Positions 24,232 to 33,385 of a stretch of 64,000 nt of DNA are shown in pieces (within the stretch, counting starts at the first letter, position 1; every line of letters starts with the position of its first letter). Source of the stretch: Roseivirga sp. (GTDB taxonomy: Bacteria; Bacteroidota; Bacteroidia; Cytophagales; Cyclobacteriaceae); the NCBI GenBank assembly GCA_021404565.1, contig JAAWWF010000017.1, positions 1 to 64,000 of the forward strand. The letters are read 5' to 3'. The notes beneath the pieces are model-generated. The model made no database searches. It saw only the letters and a list, made by a program, of their open reading frames with translations, and had not been told where the DNA came from. Both the position numbers and the translations under genes were made by a program.

Positions 24232-25005
24232 ATGAAAAGATTATGCTTTCTGTTCATAACCCTACCACTTATGTCCTTTGCCCAGGACACAACACTGACT
24301 GCGAGGCTCTCAGGAGAGGGCTATACATTGCACCATGATGCCGCAGATTCCCAGGCTGTTCCCATACAAGAGTATACCGAAATGGGAATACGCGAGCTTG
24401 AAAGGTTTTTTGGAAAGAAATTCAAAAACCATGTTAATGTTTACCTGTTCAAATCCCGGGAGGAATTGGATAAACAATGGCAAAATGCCTGGGGAATACC
24501 CGGGTTTAAATCGGAATGCTGGATGGTAGGAAGTGGCCTTGCAAGCCGGCTCGATTTGTTATCACCAGTTGCCTGGAAGGAGCAGGCCTGTGAGCATGAC
24601 CCAAATGATAAGGTGGAGATCAAAAGGCTGGTTTACCATGAGCTGACTCATGTGTTGCACAGTGATTATAACAGGTCGGGGGAGTTTGACAATATTAACA
24701 ATATTGATTGGTTTGTGGAGGGGGTAGCTACCTATTCCTCCGGTCAGTTAGATGCAGAACGGTATGGAGACATGATTCAATATGTGAAGCAAACAGGCGG
24801 TCCGGGAGCTTTATCAGAATTTTGGAAGGGACAGCATAAATATGGGCTGTCGGGTTCTATGGTGTCCTATATAGATAAGACCTATGGAAGAGCGTTGCTC
24901 TCACAATTACTTGAATACAATGATGTGAAAGACATACTGTCAGACCTGAAAATAACCGAGAAGCAGTTGATTGTGGAGTGGAAGGCTCAGGTGATTGGGA
25001 ACTAG
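24232..25005 (+). CDS. Secreted gluzincin-type peptidase (peptidase MA-like)
   Basis: The signal peptide is MKRLCFLFITLPLMSFAQ. The zinc-binding HExxH occurs as VYHELTHVLHSDYN at about residues 137-150, with the downstream glutamate in DWFVEGVATYSSG (about residue 163). This matches the gluzincin/peptidase_MA layout. 257 aa, no membrane anchor, so periplasmic or secreted. The substrate is unknown. It ends at a bidirectional terminator shared with the convergent M28 peptidase gene. Confidence 0.8.
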   Translation: MKRLCFLFITLPLMSFAQDTTLTARLSGEGYTLHHDAADSQAVPIQEYTEMGIRELERFFGKKFKNHVNVYLFKSREELDKQWQNAWGIPGFKSECWMVGSGLASRLDLLSPVAWKEQACEHDPNDKVEIKRLVYHELTHVLHSDYNRSGEFDNINNIDWFVEGVATYSSGQLDAERYGDMIQYVKQTGGPGALSEFWKGQHKYGLSGSMVSYIDKTYGRALLSQLLEYNDVKDILSDLKITEKQLIVEWKAQVIGN

Positions 25006-25021
25006 TGGCAGAGGGAAATAA

Positions 25022-25051
25022 AAAAGGCTTCCAAAATCGAAAGCCTTTGAT
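25022..25051. terminator. Bidirectional terminator
   Basis: AAAAGGCTT and AAGCCTTT pair around an 11-nt loop, with A-rich and T-rich flanks, between the convergent peptidase genes. Confidence 0.72.
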
Positions 25052-25069
25052 TTCTTGATGCCTAATCTC

Positions 25070-26551
25070 TTAGCGATTATAGCTCATGTCATCCGTAGTA
25101 TCTACAGGAGTTCTTTCTTCACGATTGGCGAGAATCCAGGCAGTGTGGAATACCAGTTTGGCTCTCTTAGCCATCACATCCCACTCAATTTTATCAATGG
25201 TATCAGAAGGTCTGTGATAATCAGCATGGGTGCCATTGAAATAAAAGATGATCGGAATACCGTGCTTGGCAAAGTTATAGTGATCAGAACGATAGTAGAT
25301 ACGTGATCTGTCTTTAGGGTCGTCATACTTATAATCGAATTTCAGTCCGGTATAAGTGATGTTGGCATATTCAGAAATGACTTTGAGGTGGCTGGAAAGC
25401 TTGGCTGAACCAACTACATATACATAATCACGCTCATTCTCATGAGTAGGATCCACACGACCAATCATATCGATGTTCAGGTCATTGACTGTGTTTTCCA
25501 ACGGGAAGACAGGATTGTTTGAGTAGTAAGCAGAGCCTAAAAGCCCTTTTTCTTCACCGGTAACATTGAGAAATAAAATGCTTCTGCGTGGTCTGTTACC
25601 TTCTTTGGCAGCTTGTACAAAAGCTTCGGCTATTTCCATAACACCCGTGGTGCCTGAACCATCATCATCTGCGCCATTATTGATCTCACCATTGCTGTTG
25701 GTACCAATATGATCGTAGTGAGAAGAAATAACCAGAATCTCATCTTTTTTATCTGTGCCCTCCAAAAAAGCCATCATGTTCTCGGTACTGAGGGTCGAAA
25801 TTTTTCTTTTGATAGAAAAACGGGTAGAGCCTGCTTTGATAGTAGAAGCAGTTGCCTTTGCTTCGATTAGTTTTTCTTTCGAAGTTCTGAGCATATCGGC
25901 TGCCTGAGAAGCTGTGATATAGAAAGTGATACTCTCATTATCTTCTTTTGGCGTTTTGTCGAATCTCAGTCGACTTTTCAGGGTGCCTCTTGCCATTCTT
26001 GGCAATGTTTGAGCAAACTGCTCTTCATTCTCAGAAGCTGCGAAAATTGCTCTGGCCCCAGCCTCTTTCAGCTTAGTGGAGATATCTCTGCTGCGGGAAG
26101 TGGTAACAACGGCTTTTCCAGTCAGATCTCTGCCAGCGATCGCTTCATCTGAAGCATCACCTACATAAAGCAAATCCAGCTTAAGTTCTTTGGCCATATC
26201 GGCATTGCCCAGGAATACGATATCTTCACCATTTTTCAGTCTTTTTCTACCAACGCGAACATATACATCGGTCCAGTCAGACTGATACATTTCGAATTTC
26301 TGACGGTAGGTGCCATCTACGGGAGCAATCAGCCCCAGGCTTTTGTAGAAGTTTTCCAAAAAGGCAGATGCCTTCTTTTGCCCTTCCGTACCGGTTTCTC
26401 TTCCTCCGAAATCGTCAGAAGCGAGTACGGTAAGCTTTTCTTTCATGTCAGCCTCAGTGATGGTATTCGCATACTTCACGGCCATATCCTGGCCGAAAGC
26501 GGGCGTTAACGTCACGGCAGCTAACAAGAGTATTGCGTAAAATTTCCTCAT
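25070..26551 (-). CDS. M28-family metallopeptidase, secreted
   Basis: Zn aminopeptidase/peptidase exported by the signal MRKFYAILLLAAVTLTPAFGQ. A PA-like insert lies in the middle (residues 130-220). The M28 metal site shows SSHYDHIG (His), NNGADDDGSGT (bridging Asp), NVTGEEKGLLGS (catalytic Glu pair), NIDMIGR and a late His (RSDHYNFAKHGIPI). All expected ligands are present, so it should be active. 493 aa, usual for the secreted Bacteroidota forms. It stands alone between convergent and divergent neighbours. Confidence 0.9.
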   Translation of the reverse strand: MRKFYAILLLAAVTLTPAFGQDMAVKYANTITEADMKEKLTVLASDDFGGRETGTEGQKKASAFLENFYKSLGLIAPVDGTYRQKFEMYQSDWTDVYVRVGRKRLKNGEDIVFLGNADMAKELKLDLLYVGDASDEAIAGRDLTGKAVVTTSRSRDISTKLKEAGARAIFAASENEEQFAQTLPRMARGTLKSRLRFDKTPKEDNESITFYITASQAADMLRTSKEKLIEAKATASTIKAGSTRFSIKRKISTLSTENMMAFLEGTDKKDEILVISSHYDHIGTNSNGEINNGADDDGSGTTGVMEIAEAFVQAAKEGNRPRRSILFLNVTGEEKGLLGSAYYSNNPVFPLENTVNDLNIDMIGRVDPTHENERDYVYVVGSAKLSSHLKVISEYANITYTGLKFDYKYDDPKDRSRIYYRSDHYNFAKHGIPIIFYFNGTHADYHRPSDTIDKIEWDVMAKRAKLVFHTAWILANREERTPVDTTDDMSYNR

Positions 26552-26669
26552 TTTATAAACAATTGTATGTGACAGTTTTTTAGGTCGCCAAAGCTAATCA
26601 TTTATTCAAAAGCACAAAGTCAGCTGTTATTTGAGCGGTATGCTTTTTTATATGGATAAATAAGGTTTT

Positions 26670-26691
26670 CAAACGTTTGTTTTTACATTTG
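26670..26691 (+). promoter_or_regulatory. gcvP promoter with overlapping palindrome
   Basis: CAAACGTTTG (26670-26679) is a perfect 10-bp palindrome. It is followed after 4 bp by TACATTTG, a good TAnnTTTG -7 element, 46 bp before the gcvP start. The arrangement suits an operator next to the promoter. No glycine-riboswitch fold is apparent. Confidence 0.4.
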
Positions 26692-26736
26692 TGCATCTTT
26701 TGAAAGAGGAGATTTACCCTGTATTGGAATTCAGAT

Positions 26737-29631
26737 ATGACAAAGATTGATTTAAGAAAGAGCCCTGCTTTCGAGGCTCGTCACAATGGCCCTGACAACC
26801 ATGAAGTAGCTGAGATGCTGAAGGTTGTTGGTGCAGACTCACTGGATACATTGATTGATCAGACCGTTCCTGCCGGTATACGCATGCAAGAACCGCTGAA
26901 CTTGCCTGAGGCAAAATCTGAGTTTCAGTTCCTGAACGAATTTAAAGCCCTTGCTTCGAAGAACCGGGTGTTCAAAAGCTACATAGGCATGGGATACTAT
27001 AACACCATTGTGCCAGGGGTGATTTTAAGGAATGTATTGGAAAACCCCGGATGGTATACTGCTTATACGCCCTATCAGGCAGAGATAGCTCAAGGCAGAC
27101 TTGAGGCTCTTGTGAACTTCCAGACAATGGTGATGGATCTCACCGGAATGGAGATTGCCAATGCCTCACTGCTGGATGAAGGTACTGCTGCGGCAGAGGC
27201 CATGTCTATGTTTGCCGGGCTAAGAAAAAGAGCTAAGAAAAAGGCCAACACCTTTTTTGTAGATCAAAATACCTTTCCACAGACACTCGACCTGCTGACT
27301 ACGCGTTCGACTCCGGTGGGCATCAACCTGGTCATCGGAGATATCGATAAGGTTGATCTGACTGACCCCGATCTATATGGAGTAATGTACCAATACCCGG
27401 GCGGAGATGGCTCGGTAAAAGATTTTAAAGCCTTTAATGAGGCTGCAGCGGAGAATCAGGTGTTTGTTGTTGCGGCTGCTGACCTTATGTCACTGGCATT
27501 GCTGACCCCTCCAGGTGAAATTGGTGCAGATGCAGTGGTAGGTACCAGCCAGCGACTGGGCGTGCCGATGGGTTATGGTGGACCGCATGCGGGCTTCTTT
27601 GCTACCCGAGAAGATTTCAAACGTCAGATTCCCGGTAGAATCATTGGAGTGTCTCTGGACAGATATGGCAATAAGGCCTATCGCATGGCACTACAAACAC
27701 GTGAGCAGCATATCAGAAGAGAAAAAGCTACCTCCAATATTTGTACTGCTCAAGTACTGCTGGGAGTAATGGCGGGTATGTATGGTGTATACCACGGACC
27801 CAAAGGATTAAAAGACATAGCGCTGAAGATTCATGGCATGGCCAAGCTGACGGAGGCCGGCTTAAGTGAGCTGGGCTTTGGACAAAAGAACGATGTGTAT
27901 TTCGATACGCTGAGAGTTTCGGGTGCTGGTGTTACTGCTGAGGTGCTGGAGAAAGCAGAAGCTAAAGAAATCAACTTCCGTTACTTTGAAAATGGAGATA
28001 TAGGGATCGCCTTTGATGAAACTACCTCGATTGAAGAAGTAAAGGCGATTCTGGATGTGTTTGCAGAAGCAAAAGGCGCTGAGAATACCTTTGATATAGA
28101 AGCGGGTGCCGATCAGGTAGCACTCAATATACCAGCCAACCTGGCTCGTACATCCGATTTCATGACGCACCCGGTGTTCAATGACTATCATTCGGAGCAT
28201 GAAATGTTGCGCTATATCAAGCGGCTGGAAAATAAAGATTTGTCACTGGTACATTCCATGATCTCCTTGGGTTCTTGTACCATGAAACTGAACGCAACGG
28301 CCGAGATGATTCCGGTTACCTGGCCGGAGTTTGGTAATATGCATCCATTTGCCCCTATGTCGCAGGCAGCAGGCTATCAGGAACTTTTCAAAAACCTGGT
28401 AGACTGGCTTTCTGAAATCACTGGTTTTGCCGATACCTCTTTACAGCCCAATTCCGGTGCACAGGGAGAGTATGCAGGCTTGATGGTGATCAGAGCTTAT
28501 CACGAAAGCAGAGGAGATCATCACAGAAATGTGGCCTTGATTCCATCTTCAGCACATGGTACCAATCCTGCCTCTGCGGTAATGGCCGGCATGAAGGTGG
28601 TGATTACTAAGTGTGACGAAAAAGGAAATATCGATCTTGACGATTTACGCGCCAAGGCCGAAGAGCACAGTGCTAATCTGGCCTCTTTACTAGTAACCTA
28701 TCCATCTACTCATGGTGTGTTCGAAGAAAGCATCAGGGAGATTTGCCAGATTATTCACGACAATGGTGGACAGGTATATATGGACGGTGCCAATATGAAT
28801 GCCCAGGTAGGACTAACCAGTCCCGGGCTAATCGGTGCTGATGTTTGTCACCTCAATTTGCATAAGACCTTCTGTATCCCTCACGGTGGTGGAGGTCCTG
28901 GTATGGGACCTATTGGTGTTGCGGAACACCTTGCTCCCTTCTTACCGGGTAACCCCGTGGTAGAGGCCGGTGGAGATCAGGCGATCACGGCTATTTCTTC
29001 AGCCCCATGGGGGAGTGCCAGTATCCTGACCATTTCTTACGCTTATATAGCTATGATGGGAGGTAGCGGACTGACCAATGCCACGAAAATGGCAATCCTG
29101 AAAGCCAACTACATCAAGGCCAAGCTGGAAGGGAACTATGATATTCTTTACACAGGCACTAAAGGAAGGTGTGCGCACGAAATGATTGTAGACCTGCGTG
29201 CTTTCAAGCAAGTGGATGTTGAGGCAGAAGATGTAGCCAAACGCTTGATGGATTATGGTTTTCACGCACCTACCATGTCTTTCCCTGTAGCAGGTACCAT
29301 TATGATTGAACCGACCGAGTCAGAGTCAATGGCCGAACTCGATCGTTTCTGTGATGCCTTGTTAAGCATTCGGGAGGAGATCAGAGAGATTGAAAATGGT
29401 AATGCTGAGAAAGGAAACAATGTGTTGAACAATGCTCCCCATACGCAGCAAATTGCCGTGGCTGATGAATGGACTATGCCCTATTCCAGGCAGAAAGCCG
29501 CTTATCCCTTAGCCTATGTAAGTCAGGCCAAGTTCTGGCCGACCGTAAGCCGTATCGACTCTGCCTATGGCGATCGTAACCTCATGTGCAGCTGTATTCC
29601 TGTAGAGGCTTACGCGGAGGAAGAAGCTTGA
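26737..29631 (+). CDS. gcvP: Glycine dehydrogenase (decarboxylating), P protein
   Basis: PLP enzyme of the glycine cleavage system: it decarboxylates glycine and passes the aminomethyl group to the lipoylated H protein. The single 964-aa chain contains both halves, which are separate gcvPA/gcvPB in some bacteria. The PLP lysine is K710 in [17 protein letters not shown]; the glycine-rich segment that follows is intact. gcvH and gcvT are not nearby. lipA, which makes the lipoyl group the system needs, is about 1.5 kb away on the other strand. Confidence 0.97.
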   Translation: MTKIDLRKSPAFEARHNGPDNHEVAEMLKVVGADSLDTLIDQTVPAGIRMQEPLNLPEAKSEFQFLNEFKALASKNRVFKSYIGMGYYNTIVPGVILRNVLENPGWYTAYTPYQAEIAQGRLEALVNFQTMVMDLTGMEIANASLLDEGTAAAEAMSMFAGLRKRAKKKANTFFVDQNTFPQTLDLLTTRSTPVGINLVIGDIDKVDLTDPDLYGVMYQYPGGDGSVKDFKAFNEAAAENQVFVVAAADLMSLALLTPPGEIGADAVVGTSQRLGVPMGYGGPHAGFFATREDFKRQIPGRIIGVSLDRYGNKAYRMALQTREQHIRREKATSNICTAQVLLGVMAGMYGVYHGPKGLKDIALKIHGMAKLTEAGLSELGFGQKNDVYFDTLRVSGAGVTAEVLEKAEAKEINFRYFENGDIGIAFDETTSIEEVKAILDVFAEAKGAENTFDIEAGADQVALNIPANLARTSDFMTHPVFNDYHSEHEMLRYIKRLENKDLSLVHSMISLGSCTMKLNATAEMIPVTWPEFGNMHPFAPMSQAAGYQELFKNLVDWLSEITGFADTSLQPNSGAQGEYAGLMVIRAYHESRGDHHRNVALIPSSAHGTNPASAVMAGMKVVITKCDEKGNIDLDDLRAKAEEHSANLASLLVTYPSTHGVFEESIREICQIIHDNGGQVYMDGANMNAQVGLTSPGLIGADVCHLNLHKTFCIPHGGGGPGMGPIGVAEHLAPFLPGNPVVEAGGDQAITAISSAPWGSASILTISYAYIAMMGGSGLTNATKMAILKANYIKAKLEGNYDILYTGTKGRCAHEMIVDLRAFKQVDVEAEDVAKRLMDYGFHAPTMSFPVAGTIMIEPTESESMAELDRFCDALLSIREEIREIENGNAEKGNNVLNNAPHTQQIAVADEWTMPYSRQKAAYPLAYVSQAKFWPTVSRIDSAYGDRNLMCSCIPVEAYAEEEA

Positions 29632-29673
29632 GCTGATTGAAAAGATTCAGTCGAAAACGCTGACAAGAAAAGT

Positions 29674-29704
29674 AAAAGAGCCACCCTGATCAGGTGGCTC
29701 TTTC
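29674..29704. terminator. Bidirectional terminator after gcvP
   Basis: AAAGAGCCACC and GGTGGCTCTTT pair perfectly around CTGATCA, flanked by A and T runs. Confidence 0.85.
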
Positions 29705-29822
29705 TGTACGATTCATAACAGAAAATCATGCTGAAGAGATAATCTGAATAGAAGGAATTCTCTAACGGTCGATCGGGATTAAACAGATGTCCTTTGTAAG
29801 GCTCTATAGCAGAATGAGCCTG

Positions 29823-31100
29823 TCATTCTTCTTCAGGTTTTTCAGGGTTCTTTTCCCCCACTTTAAGCCCCTTGCTGGGTAATCCTTGCACAAACACCTT
29901 GAAGGCTCCTATATCCTGGAGGCTTTTTATGAGGATGCCCATGAAAATAAGGTGAAGGTACCAGGTCCATGTGGAAGTATAAAAAAGCGCTGCGAGGGAG
30001 TCTGTGCCATATAGAATCAGTGCGATAATGTATGCCCATTTAAAGTCCAGGTTACCCACTATGGAAACAATTATCAGTAGCAAGGGGAGGATAAATGAGT
30101 AACCATAGATGTATTTATCTGTTTCAACTAGCCAGGAGGATATACCTGAATTGATGATGCCTATAAAGTTGGCATTAATGAAATAGTTGAAGTCAGATAA
30201 AACAAAAAGTGTGGCAATGATTTTTAAAATGAATGGTCCGGCCTTGATAGAATAACCTGCCTCTTCCATATCATTTTGACGAGTAACGAGCTTGGCAGAA
30301 ACAGCGTTCACAGCATTGATGTCCTGCCGAAAATCCTTGCACTCGTACTCAAAATCAGGTTTTTCGGAAGTCAATCCACATGTAATGCCATGTTGTGGTG
30401 AGAAGGATTTGTTGATACACATTTTACAGAAGAATATGCGATCTGACGCTGTAAGTCGCTGGGGTTGTTCTTCATCTATTTGGTCTACAAAAGAATCTGT
30501 TTCCTTGGGTGAATTGAGTGTTTTGCCCTCTTTTGTCACTAAAATCCAGTTTCTGAAGTAGTATTCTATAAAGTGTCTTTCTGAACTCAGTACCCTTTTG
30601 AGCAGGCGGTTATTGATGAAAACCTCTAATTGATGAACGTATACTGACGTGAGTAGTAGTAGAGTGGCGATAAAGGAGTGCGAGAGGCTCTCGTAGGCAA
30701 AAGTACTCGCCAGTAGCCAAATGAACAGACCTGGATAGATGATGGTACGGAGATAGATAACAATGTATCGAAAGAAATAAATAGCAACCGGAACCATCAG
30801 CATGGATAACCACCAGTAGTTAGCTGAGTAAATGGCAAAGGCACCGATCAGCATGATCAGCAGAAAAGGGATACTTCGGATCAACCTGAAGGTGACTCTT
30901 TCGGCAAAAGAGAGCTCCTTATCCAATTGGTCTTCATCAAGCATAGGGTTTGGAGAAAGCTCCAGTTCCTGACGCTTGAACATTGCCAGAAGATGATCGT
31001 AATCGAGGGTAGACAAACTGGCGAGATTACTGACCTTTACATTGGCTGCAATCTCGCGTCTTATATCATCTCGTATGTGTAAGGGTGGATTTTTTTCCAC
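29823..31100 (-). CDS. Polytopic membrane protein with cytosolic Cys cluster
   Basis: 425 aa. Two hydrophobic blocks (about residues 70-170 and 290-405, some eight or nine helices) flank a soluble loop. In that loop FFCKMCINKSFSPQHGITCGLTSEKPDFEYECKDF has a CxxC-x13-C-x11-C arrangement. This is a short zinc-ribbon-like motif I recognise from many Bacteroidota proteins of unknown function. The gene follows lipA after 11 bp on the same strand and is probably co-transcribed, but nothing ties it to lipoate chemistry. Confidence 0.65.
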   Translation of the reverse strand: MEKNPPLHIRDDIRREIAANVKVSNLASLSTLDYDHLLAMFKRQELELSPNPMLDEDQLDKELSFAERVTFRLIRSIPFLLIMLIGAFAIYSANYWWLSMLMVPVAIYFFRYIVIYLRTIIYPGLFIWLLASTFAYESLSHSFIATLLLLTSVYVHQLEVFINNRLLKRVLSSERHFIEYYFRNWILVTKEGKTLNSPKETDSFVDQIDEEQPQRLTASDRIFFCKMCINKSFSPQHGITCGLTSEKPDFEYECKDFRQDINAVNAVSAKLVTRQNDMEEAGYSIKAGPFILKIIATLFVLSDFNYFINANFIGIINSGISSWLVETDKYIYGYSFILPLLLIIVSIVGNLDFKWAYIIALILYGTDSLAALFYTSTWTWYLHLIFMGILIKSLQDIGAFKVFVQGLPSKGLKVGEKNPEKPEEE

Positions 31101-31111
31101 AGCAGGAATTT

Positions 31112-31993
31112 CTAAACATGCACGTGACGCTCAGCATGGTAAGATGACCTTACGAGGGCGCCAGACTCTACATATTTCAGTCCTCTTTTAAGTCCTTCTT
31201 CTTTAAAGAACTCGAATTTATCGGGGTGTACATATTCTGCTACTTCCAGGTGCATCTTGGTAGGCTGCAGGTACTGTCCGAGGGTCAGTATATCCAACCC
31301 AACCTCCACGAGGTCGTCCATCAGCTTGAATACCTGATCGTCAGTTTCACCAACACCCAGCATGGCACCTGATTTAGATCTTTTGCCATACTCTTTGATG
31401 CGTTTAAGTTGCTCCAGGCTTCTGTGATATTTGGCCTGTGGGCGTACTCTTCTATAAAGAGCTTCTACCGTTTCCATATTGTGAGAAACCACTTCCTGTC
31501 CGGCATCTATCATACGATAGAGCGCTTCCCAGTTACCTTTTACATCAGGTATGAGTGTTTCAATGGTCGTCTCTGGACTGATTTTTTTAGTTTCTACTAC
31601 TGTATTGTACCAAATCTCGGCACCACGGTCTTTCAACTCATCTCTGTTTACAGAAGTGAGTACCGCATGCTTTACACCCATCAGCTTAATGGCTTCTGCC
31701 ACACGTCTTGGTTCGTCAGCATCATACTCCGGTGGACGACCGGTAGCGACAGCACAGAAAGAGCAGCTACGGGTACATACATTGCCCAAAATCATAAAGG
31801 TAGCAGTGCCTGCTCCCCAGCACTCACCCATATTGGGGCAGTTGCCACTTTCACAGATGGTGTGGAGTTTATACTCATCTACCAGCTTGCGTACTTTGGC
31901 GTACTCTTTACCAATAGGTAGTTTAACTCTGAGCCAGTCTGGCTTTCTGTTTCTTGGTTTTGTCTCCTTAGAAACTACAGGTAGTTCTATCAT
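31112..31993 (-). CDS. lipA: Lipoyl synthase
   Basis: Radical-SAM enzyme that inserts two sulfurs into protein-bound octanoyl groups. The auxiliary cluster cysteines C47, C52, C58 ([12 protein letters not shown]) and the radical-SAM triad C73, C77, C80 (CTRSCSFC) are present. The C-terminal RSSYHAERH holds the serine that ligates the auxiliary cluster. 293 aa, usual size. lipB is not adjacent; the next gene downstream is an uncharacterised membrane protein. Confidence 0.97.
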   Translation of the reverse strand: MIELPVVSKETKPRNRKPDWLRVKLPIGKEYAKVRKLVDEYKLHTICESGNCPNMGECWGAGTATFMILGNVCTRSCSFCAVATGRPPEYDADEPRRVAEAIKLMGVKHAVLTSVNRDELKDRGAEIWYNTVVETKKISPETTIETLIPDVKGNWEALYRMIDAGQEVVSHNMETVEALYRRVRPQAKYHRSLEQLKRIKEYGKRSKSGAMLGVGETDDQVFKLMDDLVEVGLDILTLGQYLQPTKMHLEVAEYVHPDKFEFFKEEGLKRGLKYVESGALVRSSYHAERHVHV

Positions 31994-32018
31994 AATCTCC
32001 TCCGATAAACTGTTAACA

Positions 32019-32026
32019 CAAAGGTA
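32019..32026 (-). promoter_or_regulatory. -7 element before lipA
   Basis: On the minus strand TACCTTTG fits TAnnTTTG, 26 bp upstream of the lipA start codon. Confidence 0.4.
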
Positions 32027-32136
32027 CGGATAAGGTTCAAACTAAACCACTATGATTGGAAAGTCGAATGCTCCTGACTGAGAAATAAATGTGATTGGAA
32101 CAATGGCTGCTGAACCTTGCGATAGATCCTCTCCGG

Positions 32137-32850
32137 CTATTTTCTTTTGCCAAAGTACAAGGCTATAAAAGCAGCCGTATAGGTACTTCTGTTGCTCGCT
32201 ACGGGGATAATTTCAATATCTCTGGTGAATGCCTCAATCTGAAAGCCTGCTTCTATACCAAAAACTTTGTTTTTGGTGCTATTGGTTTCAAACGTAAGCG
32301 AGGCTTTGAAAAAGCCGCCAAGAACGATTTGCGATTCGAATAGTCCCCGGAAGGGACCGGCATTTCCTACTATTTCGTTCCTGCCGTGTCTGGCCGGATC
32401 ATATTGCTCGCTTCTACCACCCAGGTCAATATAGTAGGGAGCTTCCAGGCCGAAAGAAGGACCAGCCGCTACCATGCCTGAGATTCTCACTCCCTGCTGT
32501 GGTGCTTTTTTGAAGAAGATTTTTTCACGGCCGTAAGTTGGCCTGATTGAAATGAGGTAGTTCGACTTGCCGAAAATAAAGTTACTGCCCGTAAAGGTGG
32601 TTTCCCTTGTTTCTCTTGGGTGCTTTGTGTTCGACAGCTCAATGCCCAGGTGCATCAGGTTATCGTTGGGCAGCATACGTGAGTGTCGGAAATACACCCC
32701 GCTGATCAGTCCTCCATTGGTGGCATTCTTCACACCAAAAACATTCTCTACGGTATATTCCTCGTCCAGGTAAGCCGAAGTCTGAGCTGAGACTATGCTT
32801 GAAGAACAAATGAAGATGAGGATGACAAGACTGCTATATAATAAACGCAT
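32137..32850 (-). CDS. Probable outer-membrane beta-barrel protein
   Basis: 237 aa with signal peptide MRLLYSSLVILIFICSSSIVSAQ. The mature part has alternating-hydrophobicity strands ending in TYTAAFIALYFGKRK, as in small outer-membrane barrels. No family is recognised with certainty. The gene is divergent from the OsmC gene (59 bp) and lies 144 bp upstream of the lipA start on the same strand. Function unknown. Confidence 0.65.
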   Translation of the reverse strand: MRLLYSSLVILIFICSSSIVSAQTSAYLDEEYTVENVFGVKNATNGGLISGVYFRHSRMLPNDNLMHLGIELSNTKHPRETRETTFTGSNFIFGKSNYLISIRPTYGREKIFFKKAPQQGVRISGMVAAGPSFGLEAPYYIDLGGRSEQYDPARHGRNEIVGNAGPFRGLFESQIVLGGFFKASLTFETNSTKNKVFGIEAGFQIEAFTRDIEIIPVASNRSTYTAAFIALYFGKRK

Positions 32851-32909
32851 GTAGCTTTGTGGGTCAGTTTTGAGTTTCTAAATTAACGAAAAATTATAGT
32901 GCTTAGTTT

Positions 32910-33314
32910 ATGATCACAGTCAAATCAGCATACACTGGAAGCTTGCGGACAAAAGCAACCCATGTAAAGTCAGGTAACGCCTTTATTACCGATGCCCCGG
33001 TAGACAATAATGGAAAAGGAGAAGCCTTTTCACCCACCGATACCGTAGCCGCTGCCCTCGGTAGCTGTATGATGACCGTGATGGCCATTGCCGGAGAGAA
33101 AAGCGGAATAGATATGACGGGTATGCACCTGGAAACGACTAAAATCATGGCGGCTAATCCAAGAAGAATATCTGAGTTGAAAGTAGATTTCTACTGGGAT
33201 AACTGCCAGGCTTCAGAAAGTGACAGAAATTGGCTTAAAAATGTGGGGCTTAACTGTCCTGTAGCCAAGAGTCTCAGCACTGATTTAAATCAGAATATCA
33301 CCTTTCATTTTTAG
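32910..33314 (+). CDS. OsmC/Ohr-family protein
   Basis: Cytoplasmic thiol-dependent peroxidase-like protein. The family's two cysteines occur in ALGSCMMTVM (about residue 52) and LNCPVAKSL (about residue 117). 134 aa is standard. The sequence is closer to the OsmC/YhfA group than to Ohr, so the peroxide substrate is uncertain. It is followed by a long bipartite inverted repeat and the convergent ettA gene. Confidence 0.9.
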   Translation: MITVKSAYTGSLRTKATHVKSGNAFITDAPVDNNGKGEAFSPTDTVAAALGSCMMTVMAIAGEKSGIDMTGMHLETTKIMAANPRRISELKVDFYWDNCQASESDRNWLKNVGLNCPVAKSLSTDLNQNITFHF

Positions 33315-33318
33315 GCAC

Positions 33319-33384
33319 CAGAAAATCAGGATGCCGGTAAACAGTTGATCGGGAAACTCCTGTTTACTGATATCCTGATTTCTG
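33319..33384. terminator. Bipartite inverted repeat between convergent genes
   Basis: AAATCAGGAT (33323) pairs with ATCCTGATTT (33372-33381), and GTAAACAG (33337-33344) with CTGTTTAC (33360-33367). The loop is 15 nt and there is a small internal bulge. It fills the gap between the OsmC and ettA stop codons. No long T tract follows, so it may end transcription by structure or serve another role. Confidence 0.6.
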
Positions 33385-33385
33385 C

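Noticed and set aside
26552-26736. Glycine riboswitch before gcvP
   Set aside because: I looked for the tandem aptamer layout and saw none in the 185-bp gap; only a palindrome and a -7 element are present.
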